From contig NZ_CP093302.1 in the NCBI RefSeq assembly GCF_024362765.1, positions 430,001 through 494,000 on the forward strand: DNA of 64,000 nt, written 5' to 3'. The stretch's first letter is position 1. Each line of letters starts with the position of its first letter. Under the pieces are notes generated by a model. The model saw only the letters and a list, made by a program, of their open reading frames with translations, searched no databases and was not told where the DNA came from. The translations under genes were made by a program, and so were the position numbers. Origin of the DNA: Alkalihalobacillus sp. LMS6. GTDB lineage: Bacteria > Bacillota > Bacilli > Bacillales > Bacillaceae_D. Below are positions 1-8,525 of the stretch, in pieces.

Positions 1-131
1 GTAGCAACAAGTGTAGCGATGATAGGATTTAAATCAAATAAAATAATTGCCACCGGAATCGTTAATAAAAATTCAATAAATGGGATCATCGCCCCAAAAA
101 AGATCAAAAGGTATTCAGTTATGGCATTCAT
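1..131 (-). CDS. N-terminal fragment of a small multidrug-export family membrane protein
   Basis: Only the first 43 codons lie in the window and the gene runs off the left edge. The ATG has a GGAGCACAG ribosome site upstream. The fragment is a hydrophobic membrane segment with the pattern IPFIEFLLTIPVAIILF followed by LNPIIATL. This resembles the start of the Sm_multidrug_ex family (PF06695), whose members begin with an IPWIE..VIP..I..GLNP signature. The role in export is only inferred from the family name. With so little sequence the call is tentative. Confidence 0.45.
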   Translation of the reverse strand, partial: MNAITEYLLIFFGAMIPFIEFLLTIPVAIILFDLNPIIATLVA

Positions 132-317
132 TTTCTGTGCTCCTGTCTAACAAACATAAATGTCTAGTCAATTACTCCACGTTTATTTTCCCGGTAAATA
201 AGACTTCTAATCCTTCCATTACGTGACAAAAGAAAAAATTGGAATAACGTCTAATTAATAAAAGAATGATTGAGTAGTCGTAATCATGGGTACGGAGGGA
301 GGAGGAGGAATCATTTT

Positions 318-617
318 ATGAACTTCATCTTAAATTTAGGTATCTTTTTACCAATTAGTATAGCCATTATTGGGTGGGCAATTGCCATTATCTTTCGTCA
401 TCAGCCGACAAAAATTGTGTGGGTGGGAATTAGTAAAATTGTGCTTGCCTTCCTCTTATTTATCATGTTAGTAATAGGAGAAGAGACGCAAACGAATGAA
501 GTAGGATTAGGGATGGCAGGGTCATTCTATTTCTTTATTTTACTGCCAAGTGGCGTCATGACGCTCATCTTTGCATTTATTAGACAGTACAAGCATAGAC
601 GACCAAAAACAGAGTAA
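318..617 (+). CDS. small membrane protein, unknown function
   Basis: This 99-residue protein has three hydrophobic segments (roughly residues 5-25, 37-55 and 66-87) and a basic C-terminal tail, so it is probably an integral membrane protein. An upstream in-frame TTG at 270 is possible, but the ATG at 318 has a very strong purine-rich GGAGGGAGGAGGAGGAA site eight bases upstream and gives a protein that begins just before the first membrane segment. I do not recognise the family. Confidence 0.65.
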   Translation: MNFILNLGIFLPISIAIIGWAIAIIFRHQPTKIVWVGISKIVLAFLLFIMLVIGEETQTNEVGLGMAGSFYFFILLPSGVMTLIFAFIRQYKHRRPKTE

Positions 618-641
618 TCGTAAATAAAAGAGGTGAGAAAG

Positions 642-800
642 GTGTTGGATGCGGAAGAAAAAAAGCTTATTGAACAAGAGTTGGCTTTTTTAGAACAATT
701 AAAGCGAGAAAGATGCCAACCTACTTGTCTTTTTCTATCCATTATTAATGAAGAGGTACGAGAAGTGAAGCGAGCATTAATAGGTCAGCCGAAAAGGTGA
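642..800 (+). CDS. hypothetical protein, 52 residues
   Basis: A short reading frame with a GTG (or TTG at 645) start lies five to eight bases behind an AGGTGAG ribosome site. The product is charged and probably helical (an EEKKLIEQELAFLEQLKRE stretch), then has a short Cys-containing middle. It sits between the small membrane protein and the nucleotidyltransferase-like gene, with a 10-base gap to the latter, so the three may be one transcript. Function unknown. Confidence 0.5.
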   Translation: MLDAEEKKLIEQELAFLEQLKRERCQPTCLFLSIINEEVREVKRALIGQPKR

Positions 801-810
801 ATTCAAGCGA

Positions 811-1371
811 ATGAATGCCCATAAAAAAGACGTATTAGCCACTGTTGCAGAAGCCCTCACAGAAAGAGGGGTTTCGTTTGGTGTTGGAGGATCGACGTTG
901 CTTTCCTTTCATCATGTAGTCGATGTTGTGAATGATCTTGACCTTATTTTATCTTTATCACATGTAGAAACAGCACAACACTGTTTGGAAGCGTTAGGAA
1001 AAGAAATGCCAGTTACACATAAAGAACCTTTTCGAACAACGTTTTTTTCAAGTTATTGCATCGAAAATGTTCAAATTGATGTAATGGCTGGATTTGCGAT
1101 TGCTCATGAAAACGGGCTTTACAAATTCTCATTTGACCGATCATCGATTGCAAACAAAAAGGGAGTAAGCCAAAAGGAAGTTCCGTATATGTACGTGGAA
1201 GATTGGTATGTGTTTTATTTGTTGATGCCGAATCGGAAGGGGAAAATTCGTCAACTGGAAAACTATTTTCGGAATAAAGGTGTTCGGCACCCAGAAAAGC
1301 TGCGGGTCGCCCTACAACAACCATTACCTATAGCCGTCAGAGAAAAAGTAACAGATGTGTTAAACGCATAG
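811..1371 (+). CDS. nucleotidyltransferase-fold protein
   Basis: The 186-residue product carries a GVGGSTLL motif near residue 26 followed by DVVNDLDLIL, the Gly-Ser plus paired-Asp arrangement of the polymerase-beta type nucleotidyltransferase fold (AbiEii/MNT-like group). A third acidic residue is available in QIDVMAG near residue 93. Such proteins transfer nucleotides to small molecules, proteins or tRNA ends, but the substrate cannot be told here. No antitoxin-like partner is adjacent (the preceding 52-residue protein does not look like one), so a toxin-antitoxin role is not supported. It is followed by a terminator. Confidence 0.55.
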   Translation: MNAHKKDVLATVAEALTERGVSFGVGGSTLLSFHHVVDVVNDLDLILSLSHVETAQHCLEALGKEMPVTHKEPFRTTFFSSYCIENVQIDVMAGFAIAHENGLYKFSFDRSSIANKKGVSQKEVPYMYVEDWYVFYLLMPNRKGKIRQLENYFRNKGVRHPEKLRVALQQPLPIAVREKVTDVLNA

Positions 1372-1414
1372 AGCGCATTCTTCTATTTATTTTTATGAAG
1401 ATAGCGCTCTTTTT
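1371..1414 (+). terminator. intrinsic terminator after the nucleotidyltransferase-like gene
   Basis: GAGCGC pairs with GCGCTC, supported by an inner TTCTTC/GAAGA pairing, and a run of five T follows. It separates the first small genes from the sugar-sensing operon. Confidence 0.75.
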
Positions 1415-1461
1415 CATGTGTATAATAGTCAGAACAATCTTAATAAAAGGAGGAAGTTGTC

Positions 1462-2376
1462 ATGCGTACGTATAATCGCCTATATGGTTCTTTTGTATCT
1501 TTAAGCGTCATTCTTATAATTTTTATGGCTTTAACCCTTTTTTTCGGGTATCAATCGTTTCATGTTGGTGAGGAAATGGAGGTTAAGCCGAACTACAGTA
1601 AGCATGTCGCTTTTATCGCGCTAGACAGAGGAAATGAATTTTGGCAACTAGTAGAACAGAATGCAAGAGCTGAAGCAGAGCAAGCGGGAATTTATTTAGA
1701 TGGCGTTGGACCAATGATTTATGATATGGAAGAAGGTCTGTTAGCGCTTGAACGTATGATTGCTACTGGTGTTGATGGAATTATCATGCAAGGACTTGGG
1801 GGAGAGAAAGCGGACGTGCTTGTCAATCAAGCAATTGAGAGAGGAATTCCTGTTGTGTTTGTTCACAGCGACCAAGAAGACAGTCGAAGAAATCGTTTTG
1901 TTGGGAATAACCAATACGAAGAGGGCATGAGAATTGGTGAATTACTCAAAGCGAAAGGGACAGGCAAGGAGGAAATTGGGGTTGTAATGAGTTCAATAGA
2001 GCTTACCGATCAACAAGAACGCTTAGCGGGTTTAGAAAAAATCTTTGAAAAAGAGGAGTACATTAATATTGTGGCAATGGTTGAAACCACTCATACCGAA
2101 TTCTCCGCAACGCAGAAAACCTATGAAATGCTAAGGGAGAATCCAACGATAACGGCTTTGATTAGCTTAAGCGAATTAAACGGAAGTGGAATGCTTCAAG
2201 GGGCAAATGAAGAGGTTTCTGAATCGGCTCTTACGATGGTTTTGTTCGATTATCAAGAAAGGGAAGCGTTAGACTCATTCGTATACACACAGTACACATC
2301 GCCTGAAGAGCTCGGAGTATCATCTGTAAGAGCGTGGGTAGACATTATTGAAGAAACCGAAAGGGTTAAAAAATGA
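1462..2376 (+). CDS. membrane-anchored sugar-binding sensor (Peripla_BP_4 type)
   Basis: The 304-residue protein has one N-terminal membrane segment (about residues 10-29) and then a periplasmic-binding-protein domain of the ribose/galactose type: VAFIALDRGNEFWQLVEQNA at the start, GVDGIIMQG and AIERGIPVVFVHSD in the first lobe, RFVGNNQYEEG at the hinge. It has no lipobox, so it is anchored by its uncleaved helix. It overlaps the downstream kinase by four bases. The arrangement binding protein, YesM-type kinase, AraC-type regulator is known for three-component sugar sensing, so it probably presents a bound sugar to the kinase. Strong AGGAGG site. The ligand is unknown. Confidence 0.75.
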   Translation: MRTYNRLYGSFVSLSVILIIFMALTLFFGYQSFHVGEEMEVKPNYSKHVAFIALDRGNEFWQLVEQNARAEAEQAGIYLDGVGPMIYDMEEGLLALERMIATGVDGIIMQGLGGEKADVLVNQAIERGIPVVFVHSDQEDSRRNRFVGNNQYEEGMRIGELLKAKGTGKEEIGVVMSSIELTDQQERLAGLEKIFEKEEYINIVAMVETTHTEFSATQKTYEMLRENPTITALISLSELNGSGMLQGANEEVSESALTMVLFDYQEREALDSFVYTQYTSPEELGVSSVRAWVDIIEETERVKK

Positions 2377-3812
2377 GTCGTTTGAAGACAATCCGTGGAA
2401 AATTATTTATATGTTTCTTTACCTTCATTGTGCTTTTTAACATGGTTGTTGTTTCTATTTACTGGAGTTCTCTAAAGTTAACAGAGGAGTATCATGAGGG
2501 ATTTGAAAGGTTGTTGGCGTATAACCAAGTCTCGCAACAGGCAAATGATTTATATGAAGCGACAAGAGCTTATCTTAGTGATCGGAATGAAGAACGATTA
2601 CAAGACTATTATGAACAACGAACGAGCATGAAACAGTCCATTTCTACGATACATGAGGGAGCGTACAATGTACCTCTCCATTTAAATACTTACTATCACT
2701 TGGTTCAATCCCATGTACAGAATAGTGAAGTTGCTGTTGGTTTTGTACTGCGTGATAATGTAGAAGGCTATCAGTCTTTGCAAAATTTACAAAATACAAC
2801 AAATTTCATTCAAGAAGACACGTTGGATTTGATTGATTTACAATTAACCGACTATCAAGATATGTACCAAGATTTAGCGAGACGTAATGAAGCGTATATT
2901 TATTTCACGATATTTCTTGTTTTATCAACACTTTGTATAGGGGGATTGATTACGTTGTGGGTGGCAAATTCCATCAATCGCCCGCTCATGCATTTGACCG
3001 ACTCCGCAAAAGAAGTGGCAAAAGGGAATTTTACGATCTCACCTGTTGAGATTCGAACGAATGACGAGCTGAAGGTATTAGGGAATTCTTTTAATCGAAT
3101 GTTAAAAGATTTGAATGTCTTCATAATTGAAATGAAGGAAAAGGCTGAAATGGCTCAATTAGTGAAGGAATTAGAATTCAAGCACCTTCAAAATCAAATG
3201 AATCCCCATTTTCTATTTAACACACTAAATACTGTGTCGAAAATGGCGTATTTAGAAAGTGCAGAGCGGACGTCACGTCTAATTGAATCAGTATCAAAAT
3301 TGATGCGCTACAATTTAAGTCACACTAAATCCGCCCCTTCTGTTCCATTGGCGGAGGAAGTGAACGTGGTTAAAAGTTATTTTCATATTCAAAGGACTAG
3401 ATTCCGTGATCGAATTACGTTCAAGCTTAACCTTGATGAGCGTCTACTAAAGCAACATATACCACGGCTTACCATCCAGCCGCTTATTGAAAATGCGTGT
3501 ATTCATGGTGTTGAAGAACTTGAGGAAGGTGGCGAAATCACGTTGAATATCTACAGCATGAATGAAGCGACAGTCATTGAAGTAATCGATAATGGGCAAG
3601 GAATAGCTTCTGAAAAGTTGGCTTATCTCCTAGAGGACCCTTTCATAATGAACGAAGCGAGTGGACATTCGACGCAAATAGGAATCGCAAATGTTAAAAG
3701 ACGATTAGAATTATTTTTTCAACAAGGTCAATTGCTAACGATTCAATCAAAAGTAGGAGAGGGGACAAAGGTGCAAATTAAAATCCCTTATGAAAAGGCG
3801 GTGCCCGAATGA
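2373..3812 (+). CDS. sensor histidine kinase, YesM/LytS family
   Basis: A 479-residue membrane kinase. Two membrane segments (about 11-31 and 175-197) flank an extracytoplasmic domain of about 140 residues. A HAMP linker follows (about 197-250), then the His_kinase domain (PF06580) with the NPHFLFNTLN box and phospho-acceptor His279, and a HATPase_c domain with the N-box LIENACIHG and the G-box IDNGQGI. It overlaps both neighbours by four bases, so binding sensor, kinase and regulator are translationally coupled. It should phosphorylate the regulator encoded next. Confidence 0.88.
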   Translation: MSRLKTIRGKLFICFFTFIVLFNMVVVSIYWSSLKLTEEYHEGFERLLAYNQVSQQANDLYEATRAYLSDRNEERLQDYYEQRTSMKQSISTIHEGAYNVPLHLNTYYHLVQSHVQNSEVAVGFVLRDNVEGYQSLQNLQNTTNFIQEDTLDLIDLQLTDYQDMYQDLARRNEAYIYFTIFLVLSTLCIGGLITLWVANSINRPLMHLTDSAKEVAKGNFTISPVEIRTNDELKVLGNSFNRMLKDLNVFIIEMKEKAEMAQLVKELEFKHLQNQMNPHFLFNTLNTVSKMAYLESAERTSRLIESVSKLMRYNLSHTKSAPSVPLAEEVNVVKSYFHIQRTRFRDRITFKLNLDERLLKQHIPRLTIQPLIENACIHGVEELEEGGEITLNIYSMNEATVIEVIDNGQGIASEKLAYLLEDPFIMNEASGHSTQIGIANVKRRLELFFQQGQLLTIQSKVGEGTKVQIKIPYEKAVPE

Positions 3813-5164
3813 AAGTTCTAATTGCTGAAGATGAATGGTTGGAACGAGAAGCGATGGTGAAGTTTTTGCAAAGGCATGTACCGGAAATAACCGTTGTTGC
3901 TCAGGCTGAAAATGGCAGAAAGGCTATTAAACTTGCTAAAGAAACGCAGCCGGAACTGCTATTAATGGACATTAAAATGCCGGGACTAAATGGATTAGAA
4001 GCCATGTCGGCTATTCGAGAGATGTTGCCTTCTGCTCTTTTTATTATGATTTCCGCCCATGACTCCTTTGCGTTTGCAAAAGAAGCATTAACCCTTGGTG
4101 CGGTTGGCTATATTTTGAAACCAACTGGAAAAGAAGAACTGCTCGATATAATAAGCTCTGCTCAAGCAAAATTGAATGAGATGAAAATGTACCAGAAAAA
4201 AGAAACCGATCAATTAGAAGAGTTGTTGATGCACGGGATTGTCTACGGGAGTGGTCAAATTGAAGAACTGAAAGATAAGCTCTATTTGCAAGCAAAGTCA
4301 GGCTGGATCATCGTAATGGAGATCGATGATACTGTGTGTACGTCCAATCTTAAAGAGCAACTAATGCGTTGGTCAGAGGCAAGGGTTTTTCAATATGAGC
4401 ACGACAAAAAGATGATCTTTTTATTCTTATCAGAGCATGAGGATCCCTCAAATGATAAGCATAGATTGACCAAACGTTTACTGTTTACATATGGAAAGGA
4501 GCTTAAACTTGGAATAGGAAGTGTAAATACGAATCTAGCGATTATGCAAGAGAGTTATTACGAGGCTTTGGCGATGATGTATAAGAAACAGAGTGGTTTT
4601 GATGCAAATCAAATGCTCATGGCGTGCACGTCGATTTTACGTACCGGCGATAAAGGGAAATCGTTAGAGGCATGTATACAATTCATTCAAAACAAAGAGT
4701 TTATGAATGAACAATTGTTTTACGTGATACAAACTCTTTTAATGGAGCGAAAGCTTTCAATAGGCGAATGTCCACTTGATCAGTTAAAAACGATTGACGA
4801 CTGGATTTCGTATATAGAACGTTGTTGTGACCAGATGAAAAGTTATAACCAATCAATGAATCAAGTAGAGCGTGCAAAAGACTGGATTCAACAGAATGTG
4901 ACTAGATCGATTACTCTAGATGATGCGGCTCGACATGTTCAATTAAGCCCGTCGTATTTTTCGTTCATTTTTAAAGAAACAACCGGTGCTACTTTTACTG
5001 ATTATGTAACAAACCATCGTCTTGAAAAAGCCACTAAATTGCTGATGGAAAACCAATATAGTTTAAAAGAGATTAGTTATATGGTCGGGTACAAGGATCC
5101 AAATTATTTTAGTAAAGTGTTCAAAAAACATTTCCACGTCTCCCCTAGTCATTATCGAACCTAA
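3809..5164 (+). CDS. response regulator with AraC-type DNA-binding domain (YesN-like)
   Basis: A 451-residue regulator. An N-terminal receiver domain (1-120) has the acidic pair in AEDE and the phospho-accepting Asp54 in LLMDIKMPG, with Lys near residue 106 (ILKPTG). A long middle region follows, and a C-terminal AraC/XylS double helix-turn-helix (about 350-451) ends in the typical GYKDPNYFSKVFKKHF box. It is coupled to the kinase by a four-base overlap. The ABC importer beginning 106 bases downstream is the obvious target. Confidence 0.87.
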   Translation: MKVLIAEDEWLEREAMVKFLQRHVPEITVVAQAENGRKAIKLAKETQPELLLMDIKMPGLNGLEAMSAIREMLPSALFIMISAHDSFAFAKEALTLGAVGYILKPTGKEELLDIISSAQAKLNEMKMYQKKETDQLEELLMHGIVYGSGQIEELKDKLYLQAKSGWIIVMEIDDTVCTSNLKEQLMRWSEARVFQYEHDKKMIFLFLSEHEDPSNDKHRLTKRLLFTYGKELKLGIGSVNTNLAIMQESYYEALAMMYKKQSGFDANQMLMACTSILRTGDKGKSLEACIQFIQNKEFMNEQLFYVIQTLLMERKLSIGECPLDQLKTIDDWISYIERCCDQMKSYNQSMNQVERAKDWIQQNVTRSITLDDAARHVQLSPSYFSFIFKETTGATFTDYVTNHRLEKATKLLMENQYSLKEISYMVGYKDPNYFSKVFKKHFHVSPSHYRT

Positions 5165-5239
5165 AATAATTCCTTATAATCATAAAAAATTGCAGATCCT
5201 TTCCATTTAAGAGTGGGTCCCTCGTAATTATAATGATAA

Positions 5240-5253
5240 TGAAAGCGTTAACA
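5240..5253 (+). promoter_or_regulatory. perfect cre (CcpA) site ahead of the sugar ABC importer
   Basis: TGAAAGCGTTAACA matches the consensus TGWAANCGNTNWCA at every position. It lies 17 bases upstream of the binding-protein ATG, right before the ribosome site, where bound CcpA would block transcription when preferred sugars are present. Confidence 0.85.
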
Positions 5254-5270
5254 TTAAGGGGGTATAGAAG

Positions 5271-6554
5271 ATGAAACGAACCTACAAATTTCTTTTTTCA
5301 ATAGCAGCTCTTGGGTTACTAGCTACAGGTTGTAATGCTGATGAAGATACTGGTGGTGGAAATGAGAGTAGTGGTGGCAGCGATCAAGGAGAAATCGAAA
5401 TTTTTAGCTGGTGGACAGGTGCCGGCGAGGAAGACGGCTTACTGGCGTTAATCGATTATTTCGAAGAGGAATATTCAGAACTTACGGTTGTGAATGCCGC
5501 TGTTGCTGGAGGCGCTGGGACAAACGCGAAAGCGGTGCTGGCTACACGCATGCAAGGAAACGATCCACCATCAACTTTCCAAGTACATGCAGGTGAAGAG
5601 TTAATCCAAACGTGGGTTGCAGCAGGTATGATGGAACCGTTAAATGAGTTTTATGATGAACACGATTTACTAGATAAATTTCCAGAAGAATTAATAGAAA
5701 TGGTTAGTGATGAGGGCGATATTTATTCTGTGCCTATGAATATTCATAGGAGCAATGTCGTCTTTTACAATCGAAGTGTGTTTGAAGAACACAATCTTGA
5801 GATCCCAACGTCTTTAGAAGAATTAATGGATGTTGCTGAAACGCTGCAAGACGCTGATATTACGCCAATCGCACTTGGAGATCAAGAGCCTTGGACAGCA
5901 ACGCATTTATTTGAAAATGTATTATTAGCTGAGCTAGGTCCCGAATCGTACAACCGTCTATGGCAAGGCGAACTTTCCTTTGAAGACGAGAGTGTTGTTC
6001 AAGCTGCAAATCAATTTGCTGGATTGCTGGATTACGTAAATCCTGATCATGCTTCAAGAAACTGGCAAGATTCAGCCCAGCTCGTTGGAGAGGGAGAAGC
6101 AGCGATGATTAATATGGGTGATTGGGCTCATGGGTACCTTTTAAATGATTTAGGTCTTGAAGTGAACGAAGACTATGGATACTTTCCATTCCCTGGTACG
6201 GAAGGGAGTTTTAACGTAGTGAGCGATACATTTGGTTTACCGACAGGTGTTGAGAATCCGGATGAAGTGAAAGAATTTCTTAGTGTGCTGGCAACACCTG
6301 AAGCACAGGATATTTTCAACCCGTTAAAAGGAGGAATTCCAGCAAGAATTGATGCCGACGAGAGTCAGTATGATGTGTATGGGCAATCAGCTATCGACGA
6401 TTTCAGAAATGGTGTACTCACACCGAGTTTGGCACATGGTTCAGCCATGTCAGAAGGGTACTTAACTCAAGCAAATCAAGCCGTGAATATTTTTGTGACC
6501 CAAAAAGATGTAGATCGTTTTGTAGAATCACTTGAAAGTGCAAGAGATGAATAA
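5271..6554 (+). CDS. sugar ABC transporter substrate-binding lipoprotein
   Basis: A 427-residue SBP_bac_1 protein. The signal peptide ends in LLATGC with lipobox Cys21, followed by a Gly/Ser-rich linker. The sequence EIFSWWTGAGEEDGL, the GNDPPSTFQVHAGEE segment and SVPMNIHRSNVVFYN resemble glucose/mannose-type binding proteins (GtsA and the Thermus glucose-binding protein), so a hexose ligand is likely but not proven. It is preceded by a cre site and followed by an attenuating terminator, so it should be made in excess over the permeases. Confidence 0.85.
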   Translation: MKRTYKFLFSIAALGLLATGCNADEDTGGGNESSGGSDQGEIEIFSWWTGAGEEDGLLALIDYFEEEYSELTVVNAAVAGGAGTNAKAVLATRMQGNDPPSTFQVHAGEELIQTWVAAGMMEPLNEFYDEHDLLDKFPEELIEMVSDEGDIYSVPMNIHRSNVVFYNRSVFEEHNLEIPTSLEELMDVAETLQDADITPIALGDQEPWTATHLFENVLLAELGPESYNRLWQGELSFEDESVVQAANQFAGLLDYVNPDHASRNWQDSAQLVGEGEAAMINMGDWAHGYLLNDLGLEVNEDYGYFPFPGTEGSFNVVSDTFGLPTGVENPDEVKEFLSVLATPEAQDIFNPLKGGIPARIDADESQYDVYGQSAIDDFRNGVLTPSLAHGSAMSEGYLTQANQAVNIFVTQKDVDRFVESLESARDE

Positions 6555-6570
6555 TTAAAGATTGCTATAA

Positions 6571-6610
6571 AAGGTGATGAGAATTGTTATATCCTTCTCA
6601 TCCCTTTTTT
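6571..6610 (+). terminator. intercistronic attenuator between binding protein and permeases
   Basis: GATGAGAA pairs perfectly with TTCTCATC over an 11-base loop and is followed by a run of six T. The position inside an ABC operon suggests partial termination, setting a high binding-protein to permease ratio. Confidence 0.8.
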
Positions 6611-6627
6611 AAAAGGAGGGTCTATGA

Positions 6628-7596
6628 ATGAAGCAAGCACCTTCGTCCCTTGTAAAAACAAAAACCATTGCAATACCAAAAAGGAAAAAAAGACGATCCA
6701 CTGATCAATGGACGGCCATCGCTTTTCTCCTTCCATCCCTAGTGTTAATTGCAATTTTTGTCTATGGTTTTATTAGCTGGACTGGATATGTTTCTCTTAG
6801 CAATTGGAACACGTTAGCGCCTGATTTTTCATTTGCTGGTTTATCGAATTACACCCGTTTATTTGATGATTTTCGCTTCCAATCAGGATTACGAAATACG
6901 TTATTCTTCACGATCTTTTTTATTGCAGGTGTCATTACACTAGGTTTGAGCATTGCCATTATGTTAGATAAGAAGATGTTTGGAGAAGGCTTCTTTCGTA
7001 ATATCTTCTTATTTCCAATGGCGCTTTCATTTGTTGTGACAGGCGTTATCTGGCAGTGGCTATTAAACCCTTCTACAGGGTTTAATGATTTTCTCGCATT
7101 CTTTAATATTCAACCTTTATGGTATACAGATACAACGATTATTGGGGGATTTCAGTGGGGACAAATTGAATTTGGGATACCGGTTGCAATCTTAGCCGTT
7201 GTTTTAGCTGCAATTTGGCAAATGACCGGTTTTTCACTGGCCATGTACCTTGCTGGTTTGAGAGGGATTCCAGATGAATTACGCGAAGCTGCTCGAGTAG
7301 ACGGTGCGACGGAAGCTCAAGTGTACTGTAAAATTGTTATCCCCATGCTCCGACCGATTACGTTAAGTGTTGTTATTATTATGGCTCATATTTCGTTGAA
7401 AATTTTTGACCTCGTTTATGCGATGACCGGTCCAGGAGCAAATTTTGTGACGGACGTTCCTGGTTTATATATGTTCGAGACAACATTTCGAGGAAATTAC
7501 TATGCTCAAGGAGCTGCAATCGCAATGATTATGTTGTTCTTTGTTGCACTATTTATAGTTCCATATCTTTGGAATAATCGGAGGAGGGAAAGCTAA
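6628..7596 (+). CDS. sugar ABC permease, MalF-like
   Basis: A 322-residue permease with a basic N-terminus and six or so membrane helices. It carries the cytoplasmic EAA loop (DELREAARVDGATEAQ) with Gly at the conserved place, which docks on the ATPase. The start has an AAAAGGAGGG site. It overlaps the next permease by one base (TAATG). No ATPase gene is nearby, so a shared MsmX-type ATPase elsewhere is the likely energiser, as in other Bacillus CUT1 importers. Confidence 0.88.
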   Translation: MKQAPSSLVKTKTIAIPKRKKRRSTDQWTAIAFLLPSLVLIAIFVYGFISWTGYVSLSNWNTLAPDFSFAGLSNYTRLFDDFRFQSGLRNTLFFTIFFIAGVITLGLSIAIMLDKKMFGEGFFRNIFLFPMALSFVVTGVIWQWLLNPSTGFNDFLAFFNIQPLWYTDTTIIGGFQWGQIEFGIPVAILAVVLAAIWQMTGFSLAMYLAGLRGIPDELREAARVDGATEAQVYCKIVIPMLRPITLSVVIIMAHISLKIFDLVYAMTGPGANFVTDVPGLYMFETTFRGNYYAQGAAIAMIMLFFVALFIVPYLWNNRRRES

Positions 7597-8411
7597 TGCG
7601 CACGTTAATTCAATTGCCGAAGTATGTGTTATTAGTTGCGCTAGCAATCTTTTTTCTATCGCCGATTTATGTCATACTCGTCACAAGTTTAAAACCGCTA
7701 CAAGAAGTATCGTTGAGTGCGATGTGGTCCTTGCCTTCTACCCTTGATTTCTCAAGCTATGCTTTAGCATTTGAAGCACTGGCGCCTCATTTTATGAATA
7801 CAATTTATCTAGTCATTCCAGCAACGCTTTTATCTGCTTTACTAGGTGCGATGAATGGCTATGTGCTCTCGAAATGGCGTTTCAAAGGTTCTGAAGTTTT
7901 ATTTACTTGCATGTTATTCGGTATGTTTATCCCGTACCAGAGTATTTTAATTCCTCTTATTCAATTTTTGCGTTCTGTTGAGCTTTATAACACGATCCCT
8001 GGTCTTATACTTGCCCACGTAGTTTATGGCTTGCCGATTACAACGCTGATGTTTCGAAACTTTTATGCGAATATACCCGATACAATGATCGAAGCTGCAA
8101 AAGTGGATGGAGCAAGCTTTCTAGGTATCTTTCGTAGAATTATTCTCCCTCTATCAATTACAGGATTTGTTGTTGTGGCTATTTGGCAGTTTACAAACAT
8201 CTGGAATGAGTTTTTGTTTGCTGTAACAATTACAAATTCAGGTAGCCAACCAATAATGGTAGCTTTGCAAAATTTATCAGGCAGTCAGATCGTGCAATGG
8301 AATGTGCAAATGGCTGGCGCGTTGCTCGCGGCATTGCCAACTTTACTTGTTTATATTCTTTTAGGAAAATATTTTGTAAGAGGGTTATTAGCGGGATCGG
8401 TAAAAGGATAA
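7596..8411 (+). CDS. sugar ABC permease, MalG-like
   Basis: A 271-residue permease with six membrane helices and the EAA loop MIEAAKVDGASFLGIF. It pairs with the upstream permease to form the membrane channel. The C-terminus KYFVRGLLAGSVKG is typical of this CUT1 subunit family. The operon ends at a strong terminator just behind it. Confidence 0.88.
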   Translation: MRTLIQLPKYVLLVALAIFFLSPIYVILVTSLKPLQEVSLSAMWSLPSTLDFSSYALAFEALAPHFMNTIYLVIPATLLSALLGAMNGYVLSKWRFKGSEVLFTCMLFGMFIPYQSILIPLIQFLRSVELYNTIPGLILAHVVYGLPITTLMFRNFYANIPDTMIEAAKVDGASFLGIFRRIILPLSITGFVVVAIWQFTNIWNEFLFAVTITNSGSQPIMVALQNLSGSQIVQWNVQMAGALLAALPTLLVYILLGKYFVRGLLAGSVKG

Positions 8412-8415
8412 AATC

Positions 8416-8447
8416 AAACTCCACTTTTAGATAGAAAGTGGAGTTTT
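8416..8447 (+). terminator. terminator of the sugar ABC operon
   Basis: AAACTCCACTTT pairs with AAAGTGGAGTTT around a six-base loop, with a T run. It isolates the ABC operon from the rbs promoter that starts 16 bases later. Confidence 0.85.
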
Positions 8448-8462
8448 TACATAATTTAGAAA

Positions 8463-8491
8463 TTGACAAGGTGCCATGTCGAGACTATACT
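8463..8491 (+). promoter_or_regulatory. sigma-A promoter of the rbs operon
   Basis: A perfect -35 TTGACA (8463-8468) and a TATACT -10 (8486-8491) are separated by 17 bases. The operator described next begins directly after the -10 box. Confidence 0.85.
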
Positions 8492-8492
8492 A

Positions 8493-8510
8493 TGTGTAAC
8501 CGGTTACACA
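8493..8510. promoter_or_regulatory. RbsR operator, 18-bp perfect palindrome
   Basis: TGTGTAACCGGTTACACA is a perfect inverted repeat with the central CG typical of LacI/GalR-family operators. It covers the expected transcription start of rbsR, so autorepression of the whole operon is the simple reading. Confidence 0.85.
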
Positions 8511-8525
8511 TTGAGGGGTAAAACG

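Noticed and set aside
811-1371. Toxin of a MNT/HEPN or AbiE toxin-antitoxin pair
   Set aside because: The adjacent small frame shows no HEPN or antitoxin features.
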